Of a stretch of DNA of 64,000 nucleotides, positions 25,141-34,615 are shown one piece after another (positions within the stretch are counted from its first letter, which is position 1; each line of letters begins with the position of its first letter). Position numbers and translations under genes: made by a program. The stretch spans positions 43,063-107,062 of the forward strand of contig JAXMDM010000006.1 in NCBI GenBank assembly GCA_046348835.1, read 5' to 3'. Source of the DNA: Defluviicoccus sp046348835 (GTDB taxonomy: Bacteria > Pseudomonadota > Alphaproteobacteria > Rhodospirillales > Defluviicoccaceae). The notes under the pieces are model-generated. The model was not told the origin of the DNA. It searched no databases and saw only the letters and a program-made list of their open reading frames with translations.

Positions 25141-26344
25141 GCCGCAGGGCCTCGATCGGATCGAGCCAAGCCGCCCGCCTGGCCGGATAGAAGCCGAACA
25201 CGACGCCGACGCTGATGCTGAAGCCAACGGCGAGGAAGACCGCGAGCGGGTTGATCACCCAGGGCCATTGGGCGAGGGAGGCGGTGATCCCGGCGCCGAT
25301 GATCCCGATGAGAACGCCGATGCCGCCGCCGATGGTCGATAGCGTCATCGCCTCCACCAGGAACTGGGCCAGGATATCGCGACGCCGGGCGCCGACCGCC
25401 ATCCGGATGCCGATCTCGCGGGTCCGCTCGACGACCGAAACCAGCATGATGTTCATGATCCCGATGCCGCCGACGAGCAGCGACACCGACGCAATCGCCG
25501 CCACCAGCGATGCCAGCGCCCCCGCCGACGCCTGCTTGATCTGCAGCACCTCGGCCAGGTTCTTGATGGTGAAGTCGTCCTCCTGGGCGGGCAGCAGCCG
25601 GTGCTGGCCGCGCAACAGGGCGCTGACGTCGTCTTCGATCGCCCCCATGTCGGCCACGTCATCGTCGGCCTTGACCAGGATCGAGTCGACCCGGTCGGGG
25701 ATCGCCGGATTGATGCCGAGAACCCGCGCCCGCGCCGTTTTCAGCGGCGTGACGACCAGGTCGTCCTGGTCCTTGCCGGAGGTGGTCTGGCCCTTCGCCG
25801 CCAAGAGGCCGATCACCGTGAACGGCGTCCCCTGGATGCGCACCACCCCGCCGAGCGGATCGACGTCGCCGAACAGGGTGCGGGCGACGGTGTCGCCCAG
25901 CAGCACCACCTTGCTGCCGCCGGACGTCTCCTCGCCGGTGAAATTGCGACCGTCCGCCAGATCCCAGTCGCGGGCGACGAGGAAATCGGGGGAGGATCCC
26001 CACAGCGTGGTGACCAGATTGGCGTCCCCATGCGCGGCGACCACATTGCCGCGCAGGACCGGCACCGAGGCCAGGATCGACGAAACATCGTGCCCGATCG
26101 CCGTCGCATCGCCGTCGCGGAGGAAACGGCCGCCGCCGGGGACGGCCCGCGAGTCGATCACCAGCAGGTTGGAGCCGAGGCTGCGGATCTGGCGGATGAC
26201 CACCTCGCGGGCGCCGGAGCCGATGGCGACGACGAGAATGACCGCCGCCACGCCGATGATGATCCCGAGCATGGTCAGTGCGCTGCGCATAATGTTGGCG
26301 CGGAGCGCACGAAGCGCACTGCGCAAGGCGTCGAGATAGCTCAC
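25133..26344 (-). CDS. MacB-type ABC transporter permease
   Basis: A 403-residue permease with one N-terminal transmembrane helix (LTMLGIIIGVAAVILVVAIG), a large periplasmic domain, and three C-terminal helices in the FtsX domain (VAAIASVSLLVGGIGIMNIM, then the ERTREIGIRMAVGARRRDI coupling segment). This is the MacB topology with the ATPase encoded separately. MacB proteins are mechanotransmitters that expel substrates from the periplasm through TolC. The GTG start overlaps the ATPase stop by four bases (GTGA). Confidence 0.92.
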   Translation of the reverse strand: MSYLDALRSALRALRANIMRSALTMLGIIIGVAAVILVVAIGSGAREVVIRQIRSLGSNLLVIDSRAVPGGGRFLRDGDATAIGHDVSSILASVPVLRGNVVAAHGDANLVTTLWGSSPDFLVARDWDLADGRNFTGEETSGGSKVVLLGDTVARTLFGDVDPLGGVVRIQGTPFTVIGLLAAKGQTTSGKDQDDLVVTPLKTARARVLGINPAIPDRVDSILVKADDDVADMGAIEDDVSALLRGQHRLLPAQEDDFTIKNLAEVLQIKQASAGALASLVAAIASVSLLVGGIGIMNIMLVSVVERTREIGIRMAVGARRRDILAQFLVEAMTLSTIGGGIGVLIGIIGAGITASLAQWPWVINPLAVFLAVGFSISVGVVFGFYPARRAAWLDPIEALRHE

Positions 26345-27081
26345 GCTGCCGCCTCGCGGTTGCGGCCGACCAGTGCCATGGCATCCGCCGGCTGTCCCTG
26401 CCGCCGGTCCTCGATCAGCCGGCCGTCGCGCAAGGACAGAACCCGGTGGGCGAAGCGCGCCACATCGGGATCATGGGTGACCAGCACGATGGTGATCCCG
26501 GTGCGGTTCAGCTTTTGGAACAGCCCGAGGATTTCGAGGCCGGTGCGCTCGTCGAGGGTCCCCGTCGGCTCGTCGGCGAGAATCAACGCCGGGTGATTGA
26601 CCAGGGCCCGGGCGATGGACACCCGCTGCTGCTGGCCGCCGGACAGTTGGGTCGGCAGGTGGTGGCCGCGGTCGGCCAGCCCCACCGCGGCGATCGCCTC
26701 CTCGGCCCGGCCGCGCCGCAGGGACGGATCGACGCCGCCGTAGACCAGCGGCAGCTCGACGTTCTCCAGGGCGGTGATCCGCGGCAAGAGGTTGAACGAC
26801 TGAAAGCAGAAGCCGACCTTGCGGCTGCGAATGCCGGCGAGATGATCGGCGGACAGTTCCGAGACGTCGATACCGTCCAACCGGTAGCTGCCGGAGGTGG
26901 GGACGTCGAGGCAACCCAGCTGATTCATCAAGGTGGACTTGCCCGAGCCCGAGCGGCCCATGACCGCGACGTACTCGCCGTGGTCGATGCGGATGCTGAG
27001 GTCCATCAACGCGTGCACCTCGTGGGGGCCGATGCGGTAGCTTTTCGTCAGCCGATCGGTTTCGATGAGCGGGCGGGCCAT
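26341..27081 (-). CDS. MacB/LolD-type ABC transporter ATP-binding protein
   Basis: A 246-residue ABC ATPase. Walker A GRSGSGKSTLMNQLG (about residues 41-55), Q-loop FCFQSFNLLPR, signature LSGGQQQRVSIARAL, Walker B ALILADEPTGTLDE and H-loop VLVTHDP are all intact, so it should be catalytically active. The LDVPTSGSYRLDGIDV spacing is that of the MacB/LolD/FtsE group. It lies three bases after the adaptor gene and overlaps the permease gene. Confidence 0.95.
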   Translation of the reverse strand: MARPLIETDRLTKSYRIGPHEVHALMDLSIRIDHGEYVAVMGRSGSGKSTLMNQLGCLDVPTSGSYRLDGIDVSELSADHLAGIRSRKVGFCFQSFNLLPRITALENVELPLVYGGVDPSLRRGRAEEAIAAVGLADRGHHLPTQLSGGQQQRVSIARALVNHPALILADEPTGTLDERTGLEILGLFQKLNRTGITIVLVTHDPDVARFAHRVLSLRDGRLIEDRRQGQPADAMALVGRNREAAA

Positions 27082-27083
27082 GG

Positions 27084-28595
27084 TCAGAACTTCAACGGTC
27101 CGACGCTGGCCGTCTCACCGGCCGCCTTCACCCCGACCAGCACCTTCTCTCCTTCGGTCAGATTGCCGGCGGTGATCTCCGTCTGCGTTCCGTCGGAGAT
27201 GCCGGTGCGAACCGCCACCGCCTTCGGTTGATCGTGGGACCCGAAGACCCAGACCGTCCCCGGCTCACCCGCCGCCTGGCTCGCATCGGCGGGAATCGCC
27301 TCGGCGGGCGCCGCAGCCCCCGCCCCTGCCCCCGCCCCCGCCCCGGGCGGGCGGAACCGCAAGGCGGCATTGGGCACCACCAGGGCGCTGTCCCGCCGGG
27401 CGGCAATGATCGCCACGTTCGCCGTCATCCCCGGAAGCAGCTTCAGCTCGTCGTTCGCCACGTCCAGCACCACGTCGTAGCTGACCAGGTTCTGTGCAAT
27501 CTGCGGGGTTTTATGGATCTCGACGACCTTGCCGGCGAACTGCTGTCCGGGGAAGGCGTCGAACGAAAAAACCGCCTCCTGGCCCACCGACACCCGGCCG
27601 ATATCCGCCTCGTCGATGCTGGCGTGGACGTCGAGGCGGTGAAGATCGTTGGCGACGGCGAACATCGCCGGTGCACCGGCGCCGGCGGCGACGGTCTGGC
27701 CGACGACCACGTTGCGGTCGGTGACGATGCCGTCGATGGGGGCGCGGATGTAGGTCTGATCCAGGTCGATCTGCCACTGCCGCAGCACCGCCTCATGGGA
27801 CACCACCGACGCCTCGGCATTCTTCTCCTGGGCCTGGGCGACGGCGGCGGCCGCCTCGGCCGAGGCCACCGCCGCGACAAGGGCGCTCTGCCGCGCCTTC
27901 GCCGAGGTGAGGCCGGCACCGGCCTGGCTGTAGGCGGACTTGGCCCGTTCCGTCTCCACCTTGGCCGCATCGCCGGTGCGCGCCAGCTCCTGCTTGCGCT
28001 GCAGGTCGGTGGTGGCGTCACCGACGGTGAGGCCGGCACGATCCACATCCGCCTTGCCGCTGACCACGTTGGCCCGGGCGGCGTCCACGTCGAGGAGGGC
28101 GCGCGCCGTCTGGCCGTGGGCGATCTGCATGGCGGTGCGGGCCGCATCGAGATCGGCGGTCGCCCCCTGCACCCGCGCCTCGGCCATGGCCGAATTGAGC
28201 CGGGCGAGGACATCGCCGGCCTTGACCCGGCTGTCGTAGCCGGCAAGCACGTCGGTCACCTGGCCCGGCGCCTGGGCCACCACCAGCACCTGGATTTCCG
28301 GCCGCAAGGTGCCCGATGCGCTGACGACGCTGGCGATGGGCCTTCGCGCGACCTCGGCGGTGCGATAGCTGATCGTCCCGCCCTTGCCTTTCGTCCCCCA
28401 GACCAGGACCACCGCGACACCGATGGCGAGAAGCGCGCCCACCAGCAGACGACCTCGCCCGGTCTTCGGGGCCGAGACGTCACCGAGGCGCTCACGTAGC
28501 CGGCGGAGAAATCCGCCTGCCGCGGGAGCACCGTCGAAAGAGGCCTTGGGCGATCCCAGCGGCCGCTCGGCACCGGGCGGCAACTCAAAGGTCAT
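27084..28595 (-). CDS. MacA-like periplasmic adaptor (HlyD/MFP family)
   Basis: A 503-residue membrane fusion protein, first gene of the four-gene exporter. A cytoplasmic N-terminus precedes one transmembrane anchor (LLVGALLAIGVAVVLVWG), a lipoyl half-motif (VSASGTLRPEIQV), a long coiled-coil hairpin (Ala/Glu/Gln-rich, about residues 130-270), the second lipoyl half (TYIRAPIDGIVTDRNVVVGQ) and beta-barrel domains. A Pro/Ala/Gly-rich insert lies near residue 425. Of the two nearby ATGs, 28595 has AAGGA at proper spacing; 28601 does not. Confidence 0.9.
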   Translation of the reverse strand: MTFELPPGAERPLGSPKASFDGAPAAGGFLRRLRERLGDVSAPKTGRGRLLVGALLAIGVAVVLVWGTKGKGGTISYRTAEVARRPIASVVSASGTLRPEIQVLVVAQAPGQVTDVLAGYDSRVKAGDVLARLNSAMAEARVQGATADLDAARTAMQIAHGQTARALLDVDAARANVVSGKADVDRAGLTVGDATTDLQRKQELARTGDAAKVETERAKSAYSQAGAGLTSAKARQSALVAAVASAEAAAAVAQAQEKNAEASVVSHEAVLRQWQIDLDQTYIRAPIDGIVTDRNVVVGQTVAAGAGAPAMFAVANDLHRLDVHASIDEADIGRVSVGQEAVFSFDAFPGQQFAGKVVEIHKTPQIAQNLVSYDVVLDVANDELKLLPGMTANVAIIAARRDSALVVPNAALRFRPPGAGAGAGAGAAAPAEAIPADASQAAGEPGTVWVFGSHDQPKAVAVRTGISDGTQTEITAGNLTEGEKVLVGVKAAGETASVGPLKF

Positions 28596-28997
28596 GCTCA
28601 TATCCTTGACTCTGCTTTGGCGCGACCGCCTGCTGCCGTCGCGCGAAAGCCCACGCGTCCCCGACCTGTTGTTACATCCCCTGAGCAAACGCCTTCGTGG
28701 ATGTCACGTTAATTTCTTCTCACCGTCGGGCCTTCACCGAAAATGGGAATTGGACGCCGCGATGCCATCGCCCGGCCGACGAAGGCCGGCCCGGAAAGCA
28801 AAAGACCGCGTACGTTAGAACGACTTAGTGCACATGCTGGATAAAAATGGGACAATGCCGCCCTGGACGTTTTGTTGGTGCGACGGGCGCCAGCAGAGGG
28901 CGGATCGGGTGTCGGAACGTCGACATCACATCTACGCCCATCGCAAACAAGGGGCCGATTCGCCGCCTTCGACAGGGATCCGCACGGGGAGGGCAAG
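28596..28997. other. divergent intergenic region
   Basis: About 400 bases lie between the macA-like gene (minus) and the PBP4-like gene (plus). No gene is supported. The half near the plus-strand gene is distinctly lower in GC (28700-28900), like that gene itself. Promoters for both directions should be here, but I see no consensus strong enough to place them. Confidence 0.5.
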
Positions 28998-30647
28998 ATG
29001 CAAAATATTTACCGCGCCATCGCGTTATGTATTGCCGCCGTAACCCTTACAGGCTTTACCTCGCCCGCGTCAACTGTGGACGCAAACCATAGCCCTAACG
29101 AGGCCGAAAGCGCCTGGGCCTCCGATGTTCCTCCGGACATAAGGGCCATATTCGACAAACAACTTTATCAAAATGCCATCTGGGGTTTGCGAGTCGTTGA
29201 TCTCGATAGTGGTAAAGTACTCATCAATCTCAGACCTAATTACGATTTCTTTATCGGCTCTGTACGGAAGATTTTCTCTGTCGGCGAGCTCATGAACACC
29301 GTCGGCGCCAAGCACAGGTCGGTGACCCCGGTCTATCGCCAGGGCAAGATTGGCAACGACGGTGTCCTCGATGGCGATCTGATCCTGGTCGCATCGGGCG
29401 ATCTCACGATGCGAGGCAGGACCAACCCCGACGGCTCCATCGCCGCTTCCAACTTCGATCATAACGAGGCCAACAGCCTGGGTAACGCGGTTCTCACCGC
29501 GCCCAATCCCTTGGCGGGTTACATCAGCCTTGCCGAGCAAATCGCCGCCACGGGCCTAAAACGCGTCAAAGGCGACGTGATCATCGACGACCGCCTCTGG
29601 GTGCCGTGGAATTTCCGCGAGCAGTTCGATGTCAGCCCCATCTTCGTCAACGACGACTGCGTTGACCTGATGATCAGCCCCGGATCTCGGAGCCTGGCAT
29701 CCGTCAAGTGGCGGCCGGTCTCGGCGGCCCTGCATGTCAAATCTACGTTGGCGATGAGCGGACCAAACACCCCGGCAACATTCAATTTAGATCCGGAACT
29801 GCCGCAATGCATCGGCAGCCCCGGTTGCACGGCCGAGATTACCGGCCAGCTCCCGACCGATTTCGTGCCGCCCTTCACCGGCGCCTTCCCGCTCGTCCGC
29901 ACATTCAGAATCGTCGAACCCGCCAACTATGCCCGCACCGTATTCATCGAAGCCCTGATCGCCGCCGGGGTGACGGTGGACGCGGCCAAGGTGGCGCAGA
30001 ATCCCGTCCAACGCCTGCCGGCGAAGGATTCCTATAAAAATAAAGCGAAGCTAGCCGAGCTGGTGTCGGCCACCAATGCGCAACATGCAAAATTCATCCT
30101 CAAGATCAGCTACAATATCGGTGCCGATTCATCCCTGGTCCTTTACGGCCTCACGCAAGGCGTCGACAACATGCCCGACGCCCTCGCGGTGGAAAGGAAG
30201 GAGCTGACGAGCGTGTACGGCATCCCCAATGGCGCCTTCTCCTTTTTCGACGGGAGCGGCGGCGGGCTGACGACCGCGAAGAACTCGGCCATCACGCAGT
30301 GGCTTAAAATAATGACCAAGCAGATGGATTTTCAGAGCTTTTTCAATGCCCTGCCGATCCTCGGCGTCGACGGCTCGCTCGCCTTTGTAAGTGATTACAA
30401 GTCCGACTCTACGCTCAAAGGCGCGACCGGCAAGGTGCGGGCAAAGACCGGCACATTCGCCGCGGAGAGCAACGGGCAGTTCGTATTGAAGGGACAGGCG
30501 TTCGGCGGATACATTGACAGCCGCAGCGGTCGACATCTCGTTTACCAGCTCGCCGTCAACGAAGTTCCGATCCAGGATATCAACACCATCGTCGACGTCT
30601 TTCAGGACCAGGGAACGATCTCCGCCATTCTCTGGCGCGACTTATAG
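28998..30647 (+). CDS. PBP4-type D-alanyl-D-alanine carboxypeptidase/endopeptidase (S13)
   Basis: A 549-residue exported penicillin-binding protein. After a signal peptide (about residues 1-25), the three active-site motifs are in order: SxxK as SVRK (88-91), SxN as SYN (~371), and KTG in RAKTGTF (~483). The long insertion between the first two motifs is the family S13 (DacB) arrangement. It would trim or cleave peptidoglycan cross-links in the periplasm. The start follows GGGGAGGG. GC content is lower than that of its neighbours on both sides, hinting at a different history. It is a single gene; the next gene starts about 150 bp on. Confidence 0.92.
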   Translation: MQNIYRAIALCIAAVTLTGFTSPASTVDANHSPNEAESAWASDVPPDIRAIFDKQLYQNAIWGLRVVDLDSGKVLINLRPNYDFFIGSVRKIFSVGELMNTVGAKHRSVTPVYRQGKIGNDGVLDGDLILVASGDLTMRGRTNPDGSIAASNFDHNEANSLGNAVLTAPNPLAGYISLAEQIAATGLKRVKGDVIIDDRLWVPWNFREQFDVSPIFVNDDCVDLMISPGSRSLASVKWRPVSAALHVKSTLAMSGPNTPATFNLDPELPQCIGSPGCTAEITGQLPTDFVPPFTGAFPLVRTFRIVEPANYARTVFIEALIAAGVTVDAAKVAQNPVQRLPAKDSYKNKAKLAELVSATNAQHAKFILKISYNIGADSSLVLYGLTQGVDNMPDALAVERKELTSVYGIPNGAFSFFDGSGGGLTTAKNSAITQWLKIMTKQMDFQSFFNALPILGVDGSLAFVSDYKSDSTLKGATGKVRAKTGTFAAESNGQFVLKGQAFGGYIDSRSGRHLVYQLAVNEVPIQDINTIVDVFQDQGTISAILWRDL

Positions 30648-30793
30648 GTGGGCCGGCCGCAACGCCGATGACACGCTCCTCGCGCTCCGGCGTCCCCGGG
30701 GCCCCTTGAACCGGCGTCGCTTTCCGACGACCTCGGCTCGGGCAAGGCGGCAGCCAAGGGTGGAACCGGCGTCGACGGGTCCGAAGGGACGGC

Positions 30794-32128
30794 ATGGAGA
30801 AACGAGTGGCGGAGACGACATCGGTCGAGTATGCGCCGACTGCGGAGGCCTTTCCGGGCGACCCGGACCGGCTTTCGAGTCCCGCGACGCCGGCGGCAGG
30901 CGGAAGACCGGCGGATAGCGGCAACGGAAATCCGCGGCGGGTGCGATGGTGGCGGTTGGCCGGCGCCGCCCTGCTCCTGGTCCTCGCCGTGGCCGCCGGC
31001 ACCTATTGGTTCAGCCGCCGCAACCTGGAAAGCACCGACGACGCCTTCATCGACGGCAACGCGATCGTGATCGCGCCCAGGGTCGGCGGCGAAGTCGCCC
31101 GCCTGTGGATCGACGACAACGAGCGGGTGAAGGCGCACGAGCCGTTGATCGAGATCGACCCGCGCGACTACCGGGCGGCGCTCGACGATGCCCTCGCCCG
31201 TCTGGCTCAGGCGAAGGCGCGGGCGGCTTCGGCCACAGCCGATCTGGAACTCAGCCGTGCGTCCACCGCCGCCGACATCGCCACGGCAAAAAGCGTCCTC
31301 GACGCGGCCCTGGCCCAGGTTGAGCGGGCACGGGCGGAGCAGGCGGCACGGCAGGCGGAGTTCGATCGCGCCCAGGTCAATATGCCGCGTTATGAGGCCC
31401 TGGCGAAAGCCAATGCCGCCTCGCGCGAGGCTCTCGACCAGGCGGTGGCCGCCGCCCGCACCGGTGCGGCCAATCTGAAGGCGGCACAGGGGGCGGTGGA
31501 GGCTGCCAACGCCAATGTCGCCGAAGCACGGGCCCGGCTGGCCCGGGCGGAGACGGCACCGCAACAGATCCAGGTGAAGGAGGCCGATCTGCAGGCGGCG
31601 ACGGCGCAAATCGAGGCCGCCGAAGCCAATGCCGAGCAGGCCCGCCTCAACCTGTCCTATACCCGGATCGAAGCGCCCGCCGATGGCTACATCACCAGGC
31701 GCGCCGTCAATGTGGGCGATATCGTCCGCAAGGATCAGACGCTGGCGACGCTGGTGTCGGGCACGCCGTGGATCACCGCCAACTTCAAGGAAACGCAGCT
31801 TACCCGCATGCAGCCGGGGCAGCCGGTGGTGATCGAAATCGATGCCTATCCCGAGGTCCCCTTCAAGGGGCGGATCGACAGCATCCAGCGCGGCACCGGG
31901 GCGCGGTTCAGCCTGCTGCCGGCCGAGAATGCCACCGGCAATTACGTCAAGGTGGTGCAGCGGGTCCCGGTGAAGATCGTGTTCGACGACCCGCCCGCCG
32001 CCGATCTCGCCCTCGGCCTCGGCATGTCGGTGGTTCCCTCCGTCGATGTCGGTGTGTCGCCCGCCGCCCGCGCGGCGCCGACGGCGAACCCGGCATCCGA
32101 CCCGCCGCCCGGCGGAGGGAGGCCTTGA
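30794..32128 (+). CDS. EmrA-like periplasmic adaptor (HlyD family)
   Basis: A 444-residue membrane fusion protein. A cytoplasmic leader is followed by one transmembrane helix (LAGAALLLVLAVAAGTYWF), then EmrA-type STDDAFIDGNAIVIAPRVGG, a long Ala-rich coiled coil (about 120-300), and the second lipoyl part LSYTRIEAPADGYITRRAVN. The EAP-DG-V pattern is standard for EmrA/HlyD adaptors. The start at 30794 follows GAAGGGACGGC. Its stop overlaps the TTG start of the MFS gene. Confidence 0.92.
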   Translation: MEKRVAETTSVEYAPTAEAFPGDPDRLSSPATPAAGGRPADSGNGNPRRVRWWRLAGAALLLVLAVAAGTYWFSRRNLESTDDAFIDGNAIVIAPRVGGEVARLWIDDNERVKAHEPLIEIDPRDYRAALDDALARLAQAKARAASATADLELSRASTAADIATAKSVLDAALAQVERARAEQAARQAEFDRAQVNMPRYEALAKANAASREALDQAVAAARTGAANLKAAQGAVEAANANVAEARARLARAETAPQQIQVKEADLQAATAQIEAAEANAEQARLNLSYTRIEAPADGYITRRAVNVGDIVRKDQTLATLVSGTPWITANFKETQLTRMQPGQPVVIEIDAYPEVPFKGRIDSIQRGTGARFSLLPAENATGNYVKVVQRVPVKIVFDDPPAADLALGLGMSVVPSVDVGVSPAARAAPTANPASDPPPGGGRP

Positions 32129-33795
32129 GTTCGGAACCGGGGCCTTCCGCCGGCGATTCCCCTGGCGACTCCCCCGGCGATTCCCCCGGCAATTCCCCCG
32201 GCGGTGCGGGTGCCGGACCATCGCCGCCGCGACAAGGTGCGGGGCGAACGCCTTGGCTGATCGCCCCTGTCGTCGCCATGGCTGCGTTCATGGAAGTGCT
32301 CGACATATCGATCGCCAACGTGTCGCTGCAGCACATCGCCGGCAGCCTCTCCGCCAGTCGGGACGAGTCCACCTGGATCCTGACCTCCTATCTGATCACC
32401 AACGCCATCGTCCTGCCCATCAGCGGCTGGCTCTCCACCGCCTTCGGGCGCAAGCGGTTCTATCTCACCTGCATCCTCGGCTTCGGCATCAGCTCGCTGA
32501 TGTGCGGGCTTGCCGGCAATCTGTTTCTCCTCATCGCCTTCCGCGCCCTGCAGGGACTAACCGGGGGCGGCCTCCAGCCCACCTCGCAGGCCATCCTCGC
32601 CGACAGCTTTCCCCTCAAGCAGCGGAGCATGGCCTTCGCCTTTTATGGGATCGCGGTGGTCTTTGCGCCGGCGATCGGCCCGACCCTCGGCGGCTGGATC
32701 ACCGACAACTACTCGTGGCACTGGGTGTTCCTGATCAACGTGCCGGTCAGCGTGATCCTCTTCTTCCTGATCAATTTCACCATTTTCGATCCGCCGCAGG
32801 AGATCGCCGAGCGCAAGGCGCGCCTTCGGCGCGGCCTCAACATCGATTACGTCGGCTTCGCGCTGTTGGCACTCGCCCTCGGCAGCCTGCAGATCGTCCT
32901 CGACAGGGGCCAAGAAGACGACTGGTTCAGCTCCAACCTGATCGTCACCCTCTCGGTCATTTCGCCGCTGGCGATGCTCGCCTTCGTCCTCTGGGAAGTG
33001 CGGCGCCACGATCCCATCGTCGAGCTGGGCTTGTTCCGCAACCGCAGTTTCGCCGTATGCAATCTTCTGATGTTCATGCTGGGCTTCGTGCTCCTCGGCA
33101 GCACCGCCCTGTTGCCGCTGTTTACGCAAGGTGTTCTGGGATATACGGCGACCCTTGCCGGAGAGGTCATCTCACCCGGCGGCTTCGCCATCATGTTGCT
33201 GATGCCGATCGTGGGGAAGCTGCTGGTCCACCTCGACGCGCGCGGCCTGATCGTCTTCGGCCTCGCCCTGACCGCCTATGCCCTCTACCGCATGTCCCAG
33301 TTCACCGTTCACGTCGATTACTGGACGGTGGCCACGGATCGGATCATCCAGACCTGCGGGCTCGCGTTTTTGTTCATCCCGATCAATACGGTCGCCTATG
33401 CCGGGGTACCGCCCGGCAAGAACAACGCCGCCTCGTCGCTGATCAATCTCGCCCGCAACCTTGGCGGAAGCTTCGGCATCGCCACGCTGACGACGGTTCT
33501 GGCGCGCCGCACCCAGGTCCATCAGGCCATGCTGGTACAGAACATTGCCGATATGGGCGAGCCTTATCAGCGTTGGCTGCACGGCCTGCAGGAGCAAATG
33601 CTCAGGCATGGCAGCGACATGTCCCAGGCGATCCTAAAATCGCAAGCGGTGATGGCTCAGCAGCTGCAGCATCAGGCGCAAATGCTTGCCTACGTCGATT
33701 CATTCCTGCTCCTGAGCGTCATCTTCGTTGTGCTCATCCCATTGGTGTTCCTGCTTGACAGGCCGAGCCGGGCCGAGCACGCGGCGGAACACTGA
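32125..33795 (+). CDS. EmrB-like DHA2 family multidrug MFS transporter
   Basis: A 556-residue, 14-helix major-facilitator drug exporter. After a ~45-residue Ser/Pro/Gly-rich cytoplasmic leader comes helix 1 (VVAMAAFMEVLDISIANVSL, the DHA2 motif with Asp), the loop motif GWLSTAFGRKRFYL, motif C (FALYG-like AFAFYGIAVVFAPAIGPTLG), and WRWVF-like WHWVFLINVP. The start is TTG at 32125, overlapping the emrA stop by four bases behind GGAGGGAGG; no ATG is available before helix 1. The leader contains a four-copy 12-bp repeat. Confidence 0.9.
   Translation: MSSEPGPSAGDSPGDSPGDSPGNSPGGAGAGPSPPRQGAGRTPWLIAPVVAMAAFMEVLDISIANVSLQHIAGSLSASRDESTWILTSYLITNAIVLPISGWLSTAFGRKRFYLTCILGFGISSLMCGLAGNLFLLIAFRALQGLTGGGLQPTSQAILADSFPLKQRSMAFAFYGIAVVFAPAIGPTLGGWITDNYSWHWVFLINVPVSVILFFLINFTIFDPPQEIAERKARLRRGLNIDYVGFALLALALGSLQIVLDRGQEDDWFSSNLIVTLSVISPLAMLAFVLWEVRRHDPIVELGLFRNRSFAVCNLLMFMLGFVLLGSTALLPLFTQGVLGYTATLAGEVISPGGFAIMLLMPIVGKLLVHLDARGLIVFGLALTAYALYRMSQFTVHVDYWTVATDRIIQTCGLAFLFIPINTVAYAGVPPGKNNAASSLINLARNLGGSFGIATLTTVLARRTQVHQAMLVQNIADMGEPYQRWLHGLQEQMLRHGSDMSQAILKSQAVMAQQLQHQAQMLAYVDSFLLLSVIFVVLIPLVFLLDRPSRAEHAAEH
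32152..32199 (+). repeat. four tandem 12-bp repeats in emrB leader
   Basis: Units GGCGATTCCCCT, GGCGACTCCCCC, GGCGATTCCCCC and GGCAATTCCCCC follow each other directly and encode GDSP-GDSP-GDSP-GNSP in the N-terminal cytoplasmic tail of the MFS protein. In-frame slippage would change copy number without breaking the gene. Confidence 0.85.
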
Positions 33796-33827
33796 CCGAC
33801 CGCCGACCCGGCGGCGCCGGTCGGCGC

Positions 33828-33866
33828 ATCCCGCCGGCCGGTTCGGGCCGGGGTGATGCGTATTTC
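33828..33866 (+). terminator. candidate terminator hairpin after emrB
   Basis: Downstream of the emrB stop, CGCATC and GATGCG enclose a GC-rich inner pair (CCGGCC against GGCCGG) with a short TTCG-containing loop. The following bases (TATTTCC) are a poor U-tract, so termination may be partial or Rho-aided. Confidence 0.35.
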
Positions 33867-33928
33867 CGCTTACGCCCAAAGTCGAAGATGCTAAACGTGG
33901 GTGAGCAACTCACTGGGGACGGGCATCG

Positions 33929-34537
33929 ATGACGGCTAAATCAGCATCAGCATTTTCGGCGGTGGCCCTGGCCGCCGCAGCGCTCCTGCCGACGGCGGCC
34001 TTTGCTCACACCGGCGTCGGGGCGACGAGCGGCTTTATGCATGGCTTCGGTCATCCGATTTCCGGCCTCGATCACATTCTGGCGATGGTGATGGTTGGCG
34101 TGTTTGCCTACCAGCTCGGCGGCCGCGCCCTGTGGCTGGTGCCGACGACCTTCGTTCTCGTCATGGCCGCCGGCGGTGCCTTGGGCCTGGCCGGAATCAC
34201 CGTGCCGTTCGTCGAAACCGGCATCGCCATATCCGTCATCGTGCTGGGTGCGGTGGTCGCCCTCGACGTCAAGGCGCCGACCGCGGTCGCCATGGGGCTG
34301 GTCGGCCTGTTCGCCATCTTTCACGGTCATGCGCACGGCGCGGAGATGCCGGAAGACGCCGGCGGCCTTGCCTATGCCGCCGGGTTCATGATCGCCACCG
34401 CCGGCTTGCACCTGCTCGGCATCGGCATGGGCTTCCTCGTCGGCAAGATCGGTGAGCGCTATGGCGCCTTCGTCGTTCGAACCGCCGGCGTTGTCGCGAC
34501 GGTGGCCGGCATCGGCCTGCTCGCCGGCGCCCTGTAA
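33929..34537 (+). CDS. HupE/UreJ family nickel/cobalt permease
   Basis: A 202-residue protein with a signal peptide (ending FAHT) and about six transmembrane helices. The hallmark HGFGHPISGLDHILAMVMVG (His and Asp residues for metal) lies at residues 36-55, and a second motif FAIFHGHAHGAEMPED at about 130 is the second family His cluster. Family members take up Ni2+ or Co2+, often for hydrogenase or urease. No hydrogenase or urease gene lies in this window, so the destination of the metal is unknown; cobalt for corrinoids is one possibility. The start follows GGGGAC. Confidence 0.92.
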   Translation: MTAKSASAFSAVALAAAALLPTAAFAHTGVGATSGFMHGFGHPISGLDHILAMVMVGVFAYQLGGRALWLVPTTFVLVMAAGGALGLAGITVPFVETGIAISVIVLGAVVALDVKAPTAVAMGLVGLFAIFHGHAHGAEMPEDAGGLAYAAGFMIATAGLHLLGIGMGFLVGKIGERYGAFVVRTAGVVATVAGIGLLAGAL

Positions 34538-34615
34538 GTCGCCGTCGCCGGACGTCGGCGTGTCGTCGGTGCCGGCGGGCGGGACGGCGGAAGTCGTCGT
34601 CGAGTGCTCCCCGCC

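Noticed and set aside
30602..32221. 539-codon minus-strand frame
   Set aside because: Antisense to the EmrA-like gene, which has clear HlyD features and a ribosome-binding site.
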